Shown here: piece by piece, positions 1 to 8,171 of the stretch
Layout: every line of letters starts with the position of its first letter
Position numbering within the stretch: the stretch's first letter is position 1
Assembly (NCBI GenBank): GCA_039182515.1
Contig: JBCDCE010000030.1
Span: 1-48,146 of the forward strand
DNA length: 48,146 bases
Direction: 5' to 3'
Source: JBCDCE01 sp039182515
GTDB taxonomy: Bacteria > Pseudomonadota > Alphaproteobacteria > Rhodobacterales > Rhodobacteraceae
Made by a program: the position numbers and the translations under genes
The notes under the pieces: model-generated
What the model was told of the DNA's origin: nothing
The model's database searches: none
The model's input: the letters and a program-made list of their open reading frames with translations, nothing else

Positions 1-435
1 CAAAAAAAGTGCCGGTGTTGTGGCGTGGTTCCAGCGTGGTACGGTTTTGAGCTGCGCGTAAATCATCGATGTCGCAAAGACCGTGGCCAAGCTTAAAGCA
101 CCGCCAATCCAGCCTAGAACCGTAATATGCGTGTCAAAGAAAACAGCGCCAAGTGCGTAGAGGCCCATACAGGCCAAAGCGCCGACGGCAAGCCATGCTT
201 CACGGCTGAGCCAACTGGATTTCCATTGCGTAAAAGCTTTGAGCGCACGTTGTGGATTGCCCAAATGGAAGGTGGAGGACAAAAGCCCACCAACGGCCAA
301 AGCAAAGCCAATAAAAAAGAAGGCAAATGCGGACCATCCAGTAGGTGAGGTCACGCCAAAGCCAAGCAAAGCGAGAAGGCCAAAGCCTGCGCCTGAGAGA
401 ACCGAAAAGAGAATGATTGAGGGGGCTGGGTGCAT
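1..435 (-). CDS. soeC: SoeC, membrane anchor of sulfite dehydrogenase (partial, runs off left edge)
   Basis: This is a DmsC/NrfD-type membrane subunit that would anchor SoeAB in the cytoplasmic membrane and pass electrons from sulfite to the quinone pool. The 145 codons visible begin MHPAPSIILFSVLSGAGFG and contain about four hydrophobic segments. They include the HLGNPQRALKAF stretch typical of DmsC-like anchors and end at the window edge. The ATG lies after a GGAGACC ribosome site, 13 nt past the soeB stop, so it is the third gene of soeABC. The subunit assignment comes from position behind soeA and soeB; DmsC-like anchors also serve other molybdoenzymes. The C-terminal half cannot be seen. 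Confidence 0.8.
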   Translation of the reverse strand, partial: MHPAPSIILFSVLSGAGFGLLALLGFGVTSPTGWSAFAFFFIGFALAVGGLLSSTFHLGNPQRALKAFTQWKSSWLSREAWLAVGALACMGLYALGAVFFDTHITVLGWIGGALSLATVFATSMIYAQLKTVPRWNHATTPALFL

Positions 436-448
436 CTTTAGGTCTCCA

Positions 449-1201
449 TCATAGCTTTTCGAGAGTTTTGTCGAGCCAGCCCAAAAGACCTTTTGGCCCA
501 TCAGCCACGGGTTCGAGAAGCGGAGCCAGAATATCGGTGGTGTCCTGGGTCGCGTCGGTTTTGAGGCGTGGGGGCAAGTATTTGTTTACAGGTTTAGTGC
601 CTTGTTCGGGCATCAAATCCATACCGCCGCGTTCCGCCACAAGTTTGCTGACCTCAGAGGTTTCATCCCCCAAATCCCCAAAGTGACGAGCGCCTGCAGG
701 ACAGGTGCGCACACAGGCTGGCTTGCGGTCTTCTTCGGGCAGGTTTTCGTTGTAGATACGGTCCACACACAGGGTGCACTTTTTCATCACGCCCGCTGCT
801 TGGTCTAGCTCGCGCGCACCATAAGGGCAGGCCCAAGCACAAAGCCCGCAGCCGATGCACGCGTCCTCATTTACAAGCACAATGCCATCTTCTTGGCGTT
901 TGTAGCTGGCCCCCGTAGGGCAGACGGTCACGCAAGGCGCATCTTCGCAATGCAAACACGACTTGGGAAAGTGAATGAGTTGGGCGGCCTCATTTTCGGG
1001 CTTCACTTCATAAGAGTGCACGCGATTGAGGAAGGTACCGGATGGTTTTGCCCCATAGGGTTCTTGGTCGGAAAGCGGCACACCGTAGTTTTCGGTGTTC
1101 CAACCTTTGCAAGAGACCACGCAGGCATGGCAGCCCACGCAAGTATCTAGATCGATCACAAGACCGAGTTTCTTCTCGGTTGATGTCGGCAGCTGGGTCA
1201 T
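449..1201 (-). CDS. soeB: SoeB, iron-sulfur subunit of sulfite dehydrogenase
   Basis: This 250-residue ferredoxin-type electron-transfer subunit carries electrons from the molybdenum subunit to the membrane anchor. It has sixteen cysteines in four groups: C21/C24/C27/C31, C82/C85/C90/C94, C115/C118/C121/C125 and C142/C145/C163/C167, the arrangement of four [4Fe-4S] clusters in the DmsB/PhsB/SoeB family. There is no signal peptide, which fits the cytoplasmic location known for SoeABC. It lies 43 bp after soeA; that gap carries one copy of the GAGTATTTTT-type repeat. The family alone would not separate SoeB from tetrathionate- or DMSO-reductase partners. The link to sulfite comes from SoeA and the taurine gene context. 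Confidence 0.88.
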   Translation of the reverse strand: MTQLPTSTEKKLGLVIDLDTCVGCHACVVSCKGWNTENYGVPLSDQEPYGAKPSGTFLNRVHSYEVKPENEAAQLIHFPKSCLHCEDAPCVTVCPTGASYKRQEDGIVLVNEDACIGCGLCAWACPYGARELDQAAGVMKKCTLCVDRIYNENLPEEDRKPACVRTCPAGARHFGDLGDETSEVSKLVAERGGMDLMPEQGTKPVNKYLPPRLKTDATQDTTDILAPLLEPVADGPKGLLGWLDKTLEKL

Positions 1202-1216
1202 CGGATGGCCTCGCTA

Positions 1217-1244
1217 TGAGTATTTTTTACAAGGAAAAGGCCCA
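1217..1244 (-). repeat. Intergenic GAGTATTTTT repeat, copy 1
   Basis: This copy fills the soeA-soeB gap. In the gene direction it reads GCCTTTTCCTTGTAAAAAAT followed by ACTCATAGCGAGGCC, directly before the soeB start. Close copies are at 5974-5999 and 35087-35114, all in the same orientation relative to the genes around them. Confidence 0.6.
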
Positions 1245-4016
1245 TTATTTCACAGGTCCAAAAATGGGCGCGCTCTCGGCTTGGGAGGCGGCTTTTGAGA
1301 TGCGGACTTTTAGATCGAACCACGCGGCCTGGCCGGTGATAGGATCAGAGTTGGCCCAGCGAAGGCCGTCCCCTTTGGCGGGCAAAAGCTCATGGATCAA
1401 GTGATTGAGCAAAAAGCCTTTGGTGGCTTCTGGAGCTTCAGTGTCGAGGGCCCAAGCGCCTTTGCGTTTGCCGATGGCGTTCCAGGTCCAGACGGTGTTT
1501 TCATTGAGCGCTGCCATATGGGCCACAGGCACGGTAATCGTGCCATGGGGCGAGGTCACCTCCGCCCAATCGCCATCCTCAAAGCCATTTTCCTCCCAGA
1601 TCTTGGTGGGCACAAAGAGGGGGTTATGGCCGTGGATTTGGCGCAGCCAAGCGTTTTGACTGCCCCAGGAGTGATACATCGCCATGGGGCGCTGGGTGAG
1701 CGCTGTGACGGGATAGTCTTCCACTTTATTCTCTGGGCTGGTGTCATACCAAATGGGCAAGGGGCTCAAGGTGTCTTTGAGCCGCTCACGCAGATGATCA
1801 GGCGGTTGGATATGGCCTTTGCCTTCTGCGGCCGCTTGGAACTTGCGCATGGGCTCCACGTAGAGCTGGAAGATGTATGGCTGAGGCGCGTCATAGAAGG
1901 ACATCTTCACAGCCCAGTCTTGATAGGCGGTGTTCCAGGGTTTGTAGTAAAGCGCTTCTTCCGGCACGTGTCCGATCCAAAAACCGCCGTTTTCGATGTA
2001 TTTGTCGAGCTGATCGGGGTTGGCTTCACCGCGGCCCTCTGTGCTGCCATCAGCCGAGCGCCAGCCCGCGAGCGGACCCACGCCAGGGCGGCGGATGTGG
2101 TTGGTGATGTAATCGCCGTAGTCCGCGTATTTCTGGCTTCCGTCTTCATTTACGAAACCCGGCAGATTGAGACGCGCGCCCAGCTCGCAGAGCATGGATT
2201 GGAAGCCTTTCACATCGCGGTCAGGCTCTATCACAGGCCAGCGGATGGCGTCTGCGGCGGCATCTGCCTCGCAGATCGGGCGATCAAGGAGCGAGATGCA
2301 GTCGTGGCGTTCCAAATAGGTTGTATCCGGCAAGATCAGATCGGCGTAGGCCACCATCTCAGAGCTATAGGCGTCCGAATAGATGATCCGGGGGATTTTG
2401 TACTCGCCGTTGTCCTTCTTGTCGGTCAGCATGTCGATCACGCCGCGCGTATTCATCGACGAGTTCCACGACATATTGGCCATGTACATGAAGAGCGTAT
2501 CGACCTCGTAGGGATCGCCCGCATAGGCATTGGAAATGACCATATGCATGAGCCCGTGGCTCGACATCGGGTTTTCCCAGGAGAAGGCTTTGTCGATGCG
2601 CGCGGGCGTGCCGTCTTCTTTGAGGCACAGGTCCTCTGGACCATGCGTAAAGCCGAGGTGCGGGCCGTCAAGCGGTTGGCCAGGCGTGACTTTGCAATGC
2701 GGCTTTGGATGCGCTGTGGAGGGCTTGGGGTAGGGCGGTTTGAACCGCATGCCGCCAGGCACCTCCACGGTGCCGAGGATGATTTGCAGCACATGCAGTG
2801 CACGGCAGGTTTGAAAGCCGTTGGCATGAGCGGAGATGCCGCGCATGGCGTGCATCGATACAGGACGGCCAATCATCTTTTCGTGCTTGTGGCCACGGAA
2901 ATCCGTCCAGGGCTGATCAATCTCAATGGCTTGGTTGAAGGCCACGTCTGCCATATATGCAGCCAGTTTGCGGATCTGGCTGGCGGGGATGCCGCAGGTT
3001 TCAGCAACGGCCTCTGGCGCGTATTTCTCGTCCAGGTAGTCTTCTGCCATCTGCGCAAAGACGGTTGTGTGGGTCACGCCGTCTTTTTCTAAGGACCCAG
3101 CCAGGTTGGGCTCAACGCCGTGGGCATCAAAGGCCATCGGCTTGCGGGTTGCACGGTCCATCACAAGGGGTTTGCCGTCTGCATCACGCAAAAAGAGCCC
3201 GTACTCATCAGAGCTTTCATCCGCGTTGATCAAAACGGGCGCATTGGTGAAGCCTGCCAAATACTCCAAATCAATCTTGCCTGCTTTCATCAGGAGATGA
3301 ATGAGCGATAGGATGAAGAGCCCGTCAGTGCCGGGCGTGATGCCAACCCAGTGATCAGCCACAGCATTATAGCCGGTGCGAATGGGGTTGACGGAGACGA
3401 CCTTGGCGCCGCGCGCTTTGATCTTGCCGAGGCCCATTTTAATAGGGTTTGAATCGTGGTCCTCGGCCACACCGAAGAGCAGGAACATCTTGGTATAGTC
3501 CCAATCAGGTTGGCCAAATTCCCAGAAGGCCCCGCCCATGGTGTAGATGCCGGCCGCCGCCATGTTGACCGAGCAGAAGCCGCCGTGGGCAGCATAGTTG
3601 GGGGTGCCGAAAGACTGTGCCCAAAAGCTTGTGAAAGACTGCGATTGATCGCGGCCTGTGAAGAAGGCGAGCTTGGATTGATCCGTTTCGCGGATGGGCG
3701 CGAGCCAATCAGTGGCAATGGTCAGCGCCTCATCCCAAGAGATCTCTTCAAATTGGCCTGAGCCGCGTGGACCAACCCGCTTCATAGGCGCTCTCAGACG
3801 CGACGGTGCATTGACCTGCATGATGCCGGCTGAGCCTTTGGCGCAGAGCACACCCTGGTTTACCGGATGGTCGCGGTTGCCTTCGATATAGGCGACTTTA
3901 CCCTCTTTCATGTGCACGTTGATGCCGCAGCGGCAGGCGCACATGTAACAGGTCGTTTTGCGGACCTCGTCACTAACTTTCGGGGATGTCTCTACAATAG
4001 GTTGCTGGAGCGTCAT
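1245..4016 (-). CDS. soeA: SoeA, molybdopterin subunit of sulfite dehydrogenase
   Basis: This is a molybdopterin-guanine-dinucleotide oxidoreductase of 923 residues that would oxidise sulfite to sulfate on the cytoplasmic side of the membrane. An N-terminal [4Fe-4S] site is visible as C23-x2-C26-x3-C30 and C58 (CYMCACRCG ... VLCAKG). The molybdopterin-binding domains follow, for example LLFGVAEDHDSNPIK, and a C-terminal Molydop_binding domain includes GDWAEVTSPHGTITVPV. There is no Tat signal, unlike periplasmic relatives. It is the first of soeABC and follows an anion exporter in a taurine cluster; SoeABC is the known sulfite oxidiser in taurine-degrading roseobacters and in Allochromatium. 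Thiosulfate or polysulfide reductase is the alternative by family alone. Context makes sulfite much more likely. Confidence 0.87.
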   Translation of the reverse strand: MTLQQPIVETSPKVSDEVRKTTCYMCACRCGINVHMKEGKVAYIEGNRDHPVNQGVLCAKGSAGIMQVNAPSRLRAPMKRVGPRGSGQFEEISWDEALTIATDWLAPIRETDQSKLAFFTGRDQSQSFTSFWAQSFGTPNYAAHGGFCSVNMAAAGIYTMGGAFWEFGQPDWDYTKMFLLFGVAEDHDSNPIKMGLGKIKARGAKVVSVNPIRTGYNAVADHWVGITPGTDGLFILSLIHLLMKAGKIDLEYLAGFTNAPVLINADESSDEYGLFLRDADGKPLVMDRATRKPMAFDAHGVEPNLAGSLEKDGVTHTTVFAQMAEDYLDEKYAPEAVAETCGIPASQIRKLAAYMADVAFNQAIEIDQPWTDFRGHKHEKMIGRPVSMHAMRGISAHANGFQTCRALHVLQIILGTVEVPGGMRFKPPYPKPSTAHPKPHCKVTPGQPLDGPHLGFTHGPEDLCLKEDGTPARIDKAFSWENPMSSHGLMHMVISNAYAGDPYEVDTLFMYMANMSWNSSMNTRGVIDMLTDKKDNGEYKIPRIIYSDAYSSEMVAYADLILPDTTYLERHDCISLLDRPICEADAAADAIRWPVIEPDRDVKGFQSMLCELGARLNLPGFVNEDGSQKYADYGDYITNHIRRPGVGPLAGWRSADGSTEGRGEANPDQLDKYIENGGFWIGHVPEEALYYKPWNTAYQDWAVKMSFYDAPQPYIFQLYVEPMRKFQAAAEGKGHIQPPDHLRERLKDTLSPLPIWYDTSPENKVEDYPVTALTQRPMAMYHSWGSQNAWLRQIHGHNPLFVPTKIWEENGFEDGDWAEVTSPHGTITVPVAHMAALNENTVWTWNAIGKRKGAWALDTEAPEATKGFLLNHLIHELLPAKGDGLRWANSDPITGQAAWFDLKVRISKAASQAESAPIFGPVK

Positions 4017-4040
4017 CTGGCCTCCCTGATTTGCACGAGG

Positions 4041-5087
4041 TTACGTCAAGATATGGATGCCACCTACAACGAAGGCGGCGATGAAAAGTGTTTCGGCGAC
4101 GATGAAGGCAATGGCTGCGCCCCCCACCGACAGGACTTGTTTTAAGTTGGTCTTCATACCGACCGCGGCAATAGCAATCAGCAAAAGCCACCGCGACATT
4201 TGGCTCAAAAACTCGGTCAAACCGGCGGGCAAAGCGCCAAATGAATTGAGTGTCGCAAGGATCAAAAAGCCCACGACAAAGGAAGGCAGCAGCGGTGGCC
4301 TTTCTCCGTCTTTTGTCAGCTCGGCAAAGCGCCGGATGGCGAGCGACGCGATCAATACAACCGGCGCCAAAAGAGCCACTCGGATGAGTTTGACCAGTGT
4401 AGCGGTATCACCCGTTGCCTCTGAAACCGAAAACCCTGCGCCGACAACCTGTGCCACGTCATGGATGGTTCCGCCCAAAAAGACGCCGCCTTGGACGTGA
4501 GAATAGTCCAACGCCTGGGTCAGGATCGGATAGGCGATCATGGCAAATGTCGAGAGCACTGTGACACCCATCACCGTGAAGAGAAGGCGCTCTTCTGAGC
4601 GCTCGTCGCGGGGCAAAATGGCACTGATGGCCATGGCGGCAGAGGCGCCACAAATGGCTACAGACCCACCGGTGAGCAGTGCGAACCGCCATTTGGAGCC
4701 GAAAAGGCGGCAGGTTGCGAAGGCAAAGCCGATTGTGCACGCAACGGCCGCGATCACCATGGCAATCATTTCAAATCCCAATGAGGCGATCAGCCCAAAA
4801 GAGATCCGCACACCCAAGAGGGCCACACCAAGCCGCAAAAAGCCGCGTGCAGCATAGGAAATGCCGGGCACCGTCTTTCCTTCTTGGCCCAAGAAGCCGA
4901 GGGCGATGCCCAAGAGAAGCGCCAATAACATGGCGGGTGTCGCGTAGTGATCTGACAAAAACTGCGCTGTGATGGCGACAATCACCGAGATAGCGATGCC
5001 CGGAAACAGATCTTGGGCCTGCGATTGCAGGCGCTTGAAGCGGTCAGCGCGAAAGGGATTGGCATCAAGCAAAGAGGTCAGGTTCAT
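4041..5087 (-). CDS. YeiH/UPF0324-family membrane protein, putative sulfate or sulfite exporter
   Basis: This is a polytopic membrane protein of 348 residues with about ten hydrophobic segments. It belongs to the YeiH family (Cons_hypoth698), annotated as putative sulfate exporters; similar genes in sulfonate clusters have been called TauZ or SuyZ. Family landmarks include GVALLGVRIS, GGSVAICGASAAMA and GGTIHDVAQVVGAG. I chose the ATG at 5087 (MNLTSLLDANPF) because a GGAG lies 5 nt before it; an upstream in-frame ATG at 5144 would add 19 unconserved-looking residues. It sits 24 bp before soeA and 115 bp after a TSUP transporter gene, so it probably disposes of the sulfate or sulfite made by Xsc and SoeABC. 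No direct transport evidence exists in the sequence. Confidence 0.72.
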   Translation of the reverse strand: MNLTSLLDANPFRADRFKRLQSQAQDLFPGIAISVIVAITAQFLSDHYATPAMLLALLLGIALGFLGQEGKTVPGISYAARGFLRLGVALLGVRISFGLIASLGFEMIAMVIAAVACTIGFAFATCRLFGSKWRFALLTGGSVAICGASAAMAISAILPRDERSEERLLFTVMGVTVLSTFAMIAYPILTQALDYSHVQGGVFLGGTIHDVAQVVGAGFSVSEATGDTATLVKLIRVALLAPVVLIASLAIRRFAELTKDGERPPLLPSFVVGFLILATLNSFGALPAGLTEFLSQMSRWLLLIAIAAVGMKTNLKQVLSVGGAAIAFIVAETLFIAAFVVGGIHILT

Positions 5088-5202
5088 GGTGGCTCCACGG
5101 CGGAAATGTCCACGTGGGGCGCAAATGAGGGCACTCATCGGCATCCCTCCTGCAAACCTGCGTATTTTGGTGAAAGGGGTTGCGGAATGGCGCTTTTGGA
5201 TC

Positions 5203-5955
5203 TCACATGACCAGCGTGCGCAGGAGCGATACGAAGGCCAGTCCGATCAACAGAACCAGGCAGAAGGGGCGATAATAGGGAGCCCAACGTTCTGTGAAGA
5301 GAAGTTGGCCCAACATCACGCCCGCTGCTGTTGGTGCGGCGAAGACCAGCCCGCGCCAAAGCGCGAGGCCGTTCATGGTGCCGTAGCTGAGATGAGCGAC
5401 CATCGAGAAGAAAGAGGTGGCGAAGAGAAAGATCACCAAAGTGGCGCGCATCACGTTTGCGGGGCGCTCTTGGGCAAGAACGTAAAGCGCGATTAGCATG
5501 CCGCCCGCGCCATTGAGCCCGGTGATGATGCCTGCCAAGAGGCCTGTTCCAGATGTGCCGGGTGTTGTGGCCAAAAACGGCATGCGAACCTTGGCCAGCT
5601 GCAAAGCTGCCAAACCGAGCAAAATAATCAGCGCGATGATCGAGGAGGTGAAGGCACTGATCGACGTGGTCACCGCCAGACCTAAAGGTGTGCCGATGGC
5701 GGAGCCAAGAACCAAGATGATTGCGATCCGACGATCCGCGTCTTTCCAGCCGTCGCGCACCATCAACAGCGAGGCAACGAGCTCGAGCCACCACAGCATT
5801 GGGATCAGTTCGACCGGTGGCAGGCGATAAATCGCGGTGGCCATCACCAAGGCTGAGAGCGCAAAACCCGAAAAGCCGCGCACCATTCCTGCCAAAAAGC
5901 ACAGGATCGAGATGATGCTGAGGTCCATTGGGGACAGGGCTAGGGCGTCGAGCAA
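5203..5955 (-). CDS. TSUP (TauE/SafE) family membrane permease, probable sulfite exporter
   Basis: This TSUP/DUF81-family transporter of 250 residues has about eight hydrophobic segments. It keeps both family repeats: an N-terminal GMVRGFSGFALSALVMA and a C-terminal GIITGLNGAGGMLIAL. TauE in Cupriavidus and SafE are proposed sulfite exporters of this family, and the place between xsc and soeABC fits that role. The start is uncertain: TTG at 5955 has a GGAG 10 nt upstream, while ATG at 5928 (MDLSIISILCF) has no clear ribosome site. One copy of the GAGTATTTTT-type repeat overlaps the leader. The substrate is inferred from context only. Confidence 0.75.
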   Translation of the reverse strand: MLDALALSPMDLSIISILCFLAGMVRGFSGFALSALVMATAIYRLPPVELIPMLWWLELVASLLMVRDGWKDADRRIAIILVLGSAIGTPLGLAVTTSISAFTSSIIALIILLGLAALQLAKVRMPFLATTPGTSGTGLLAGIITGLNGAGGMLIALYVLAQERPANVMRATLVIFLFATSFFSMVAHLSYGTMNGLALWRGLVFAAPTAAGVMLGQLLFTERWAPYYRPFCLVLLIGLAFVSLLRTLVM

Positions 5956-5973
5956 AAGGATAGGGCTCCGCTA

Positions 5974-5999
5974 TAAGTATTTTTGGCCAAGAAAAACCT
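5974..5999 (-). repeat. Intergenic GAGTATTTTT repeat, copy 2
   Basis: Read in gene direction it is TTTTTCTTGGCCAAAAATAC followed by TTATAGCGGAGCCC. It lies just upstream of the TSUP gene and overlaps its probable ribosome site. It shares about 33 bp of alignable sequence with copy 1 at 1217-1244. Confidence 0.55.
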
Positions 6000-6243
6000 A
6001 AAGAAAAGCTTATGGACCTGGCCATGCTATTGGACCAACGTGATGGGCGCGTCCAAGTTGCGCAAGATGTCATCTTGGTCAGGGTGTCGCAACTTTAAAG
6101 CGGATTTGGGGTTAAGGCCTGGTGAACCCTTTTGAGGATCATGGGAAGGCAGGGCGCGAGCCTTTTGAAGGTTAGCGCCTCGCGCTATGTGCGGCTCAAG
6201 GAAGACCTTGGCAAGTGATGTTTGGCGGGATGCCAAATAGACG

Positions 6244-6283
6244 TGGCCACCGTCTGGTGCCGATAGGGCTGTGACGGTGGCCA
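6244..6283 (-). terminator. Perfect 11-bp stem-loop 10 nt after xsc
   Basis: TGGCCACCGTC at 6244-6254 and GACGGTGGCCA at 6273-6283 pair perfectly across an 18-nt loop, directly behind the xsc stop. No T-run follows in the transcript direction. It is therefore more likely a 3'-end stabilising or Rho-assisted structure than a classical intrinsic terminator. Confidence 0.5.
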
Positions 6284-6292
6284 ACATTTTGA

Positions 6293-8077
6293 TTATTCCG
6301 CGGCGTGCTGTGGAACCATGTCAGCAGGATCAATGCCGGCCACTTCCACAGGTTTTTTCATTGCGTCGCGACGGAACGGTTCGCCCAGCTCTTGGTTGAT
6401 CATGGCTTCAATGAGCGTCGTTACGCCATTTTCCATCTGATCTTTGATGGCTTGGTTGAGCGCATCTGTGAGCTCATCCATGGTGCGGGCGACCACACCT
6501 TTGAGACCACAGGCATTTGCGATGCCTGCGTAGCTGACTTCCTCGTCAAGCTCTGTGCCCACGAAGTTGTCCTCAAACCACAGCGTGGAGTTGCGCTTTT
6601 CTGCACCCCACTGGTAGTTGCGGAACACGATCTGCGTGATGGCCGGCCAATCGCCGCGACCGATGGCTGTGAGCTCGTTCACCGCGATGCCAAAGGCGCC
6701 GTCACCCGCAAAGCCAACCACGGGCACATCTGGGCAGCCAATCTTTGCACCTGCAATCGATGGCAGACCGTAGCCGCAAGGGCCAAAGAGGCCAGGGGCT
6801 AGGTATTTGCGACCTTCGTCGAAGTCTGGATAGGCGTTGCCGATGGCGCAGTTGTTGCCGATGTCAGACGAGATGATTGCATTGCGGGGCAGAGCGGCGG
6901 TGATCGCACGCCAGGCCATACGGGGGCTCATCCAATCGGGCTTGGCGTCGCGCGCGCGCTCGTTCCAGGAGGTGCCTGGATCGTCGTCTTCATGGGTGAG
7001 CGAGGTCAGCTCTTGCGCCCAAGCAGATTTCTTCTGCGCAATATTGGCTTTGCGCTCAGCGCGGCCCGCATCGCCGGCTGTGTCAGAGAGCTGACGCGTG
7101 ATGCCAGTGGCCACCTTCGCGGCGTCGCCCACGATGCTGACGGTGACTTTCTTTGTCAGGCCGATGCGGTCTGGGTTGATGTCCACTTGGATGATCGTGG
7201 CGTCTGTTGGCCAGTAATCCATGCCGTAACCTGGCAGCGTGGAGAAGGGGTTGAGGCGTGTGCCGAGAGCCAGAACAACGTCCGCCTCTTTGATCAATTC
7301 CATGCCTGCTTTGGAGCCGTTGTAGCCCAGAGGGCCTGCAAAGAGCGGGTGGTTGCCTGGGAAGGCGTCGTTGTGCTGGTAACCTACGCAAACCGGCGCA
7401 TCGAGGCGCTCAGCCAGGGCCATAGAGGCGTCGATGCCGCCTTCAGAAAGAACAACGCCCGCGCCATTGAGGATCACAGGGTTTTTCGCGTTTGATAGGA
7501 TTTCAGCCGCTTTTGAGACGGAGTTTTCACCACCTGAAGAGCGCTCAAAATCAATCGGGTCTGGGATCTCGATGTCGACCACTTGAGTCCAGAAGTCGCG
7601 TGGGATGTTGAGCTGTGCAGGGCCCGACAAGCGCTTGGCTTGAGAGATCACACGGGTCAGAACTTCGGCCACACGGGAGGGGTCTTTGACCTCTTCTTGA
7701 TAGGCCACGCAGTCCGCAAAGAGGTTCATCTGAGGCATCTCTTGGAAGCCACCTTGACCGATGGTTTTGTTGGCCGCCTGGGGTGTGACCAACAAGCAAG
7801 GTGTGTGGTTCCAGTAGGCGGTTTTCACGGCTGTGACGAAGTTCGTGATGCCAGGGCCGTTTTGCGCGATCATCATGGACATTTTGCCAGTGGCGCGGGT
7901 GTAGCCATCCGACATGAAGCCTGCGGAGCCCTCGTGGGCGCAGTCCCAGAATTTGATGCCAGCTTTGGGGAACAAATCCGAAATTGGCATCATGGCAGAC
8001 CCAATGATCCCAAAGGCATGTTGAATGCCATGGCGTTGCAGGACTTTTACGAAAGCTTCTTCGGTCGTCATCTTCAT
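6293..8077 (-). CDS. xsc: Sulfoacetaldehyde acetyltransferase (Xsc)
   Basis: Xsc is a thiamine-diphosphate enzyme that converts sulfoacetaldehyde and phosphate to acetyl phosphate and sulfite, the desulfonation step of taurine degradation. The 594 residues match the family length. The N-terminal half has the conserved GIIGSAMMPISDLFP and HEGSAGFMSDGYTRATGK regions. The ThDP/Mg motif GDGAFG with its downstream NYQ lies near residue 457. Start: ATG at 8077 follows AGGAG by 9 nt (sequence MKMTTEEAF). It is followed by exporters and soeABC, which handle the sulfite, and is preceded by two candidate TauR sites at 8138-8169, so it is probably taurine-induced from its own promoter. The acetyl-phosphate-using Pta is not in the window. 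I see no disrupted motif. Confidence 0.96.
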   Translation of the reverse strand: MKMTTEEAFVKVLQRHGIQHAFGIIGSAMMPISDLFPKAGIKFWDCAHEGSAGFMSDGYTRATGKMSMMIAQNGPGITNFVTAVKTAYWNHTPCLLVTPQAANKTIGQGGFQEMPQMNLFADCVAYQEEVKDPSRVAEVLTRVISQAKRLSGPAQLNIPRDFWTQVVDIEIPDPIDFERSSGGENSVSKAAEILSNAKNPVILNGAGVVLSEGGIDASMALAERLDAPVCVGYQHNDAFPGNHPLFAGPLGYNGSKAGMELIKEADVVLALGTRLNPFSTLPGYGMDYWPTDATIIQVDINPDRIGLTKKVTVSIVGDAAKVATGITRQLSDTAGDAGRAERKANIAQKKSAWAQELTSLTHEDDDPGTSWNERARDAKPDWMSPRMAWRAITAALPRNAIISSDIGNNCAIGNAYPDFDEGRKYLAPGLFGPCGYGLPSIAGAKIGCPDVPVVGFAGDGAFGIAVNELTAIGRGDWPAITQIVFRNYQWGAEKRNSTLWFEDNFVGTELDEEVSYAGIANACGLKGVVARTMDELTDALNQAIKDQMENGVTTLIEAMINQELGEPFRRDAMKKPVEVAGIDPADMVPQHAAE

Positions 8078-8137
8078 GATGAATGTCTCCTAATGAGGGG
8101 GCTTGTGTAGGGTATTACGAATATGAGGGGTTATGGT

Positions 8138-8169
8138 TTAGGGCCAGAATTTTAGGTAGCTAAGGCCAG
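8138..8169 (-). promoter_or_regulatory. Candidate TauR operator before xsc: two direct repeats
   Basis: On the minus strand CTGGCCTTAG (8169-8160) and CTGGCCCTAA (8147-8138) stand in the same orientation with starts 22 bp apart, 61-92 bp before the xsc ATG. From memory, the Rhodobacter capsulatus TauR site is a direct repeat of CTGGACYTAA, which these match in 8-9 of 10 positions. Confidence 0.6.
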
Positions 8170-8171
8170 TT

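Larger units (their letters stand above)
5956..6292. other. 337-bp stretch between xsc and the TSUP gene
   Basis: No convincing gene is seen. An 86-codon frame on the minus strand (6027-6287) has no recognisable domain and begins inside the hairpin just behind xsc, so I did not call it. The stretch holds that hairpin (6244-6283), the GAGTATTTTT-type repeat (5974-5999) and otherwise ordinary sequence. Its length leaves room for a promoter for the exporter-soeABC genes, but no clear -35/-10 pair was identified. Confidence 0.5.

Noticed and set aside
1392..3092. 566-codon open frame on the plus strand
   Set aside because: It runs antisense through soeA with no domain or ribosome site; it is a shadow of a GC-rich coding strand.
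5135..6073. 312-codon frame on the minus strand
   Set aside because: Overlaps the whole TSUP gene in another frame; Arg/Ser-rich with no membrane segments.
6027..6287. 86-codon frame behind xsc
   Set aside because: Starts within the post-xsc hairpin, no ribosome site or domain; kept as noncoding.
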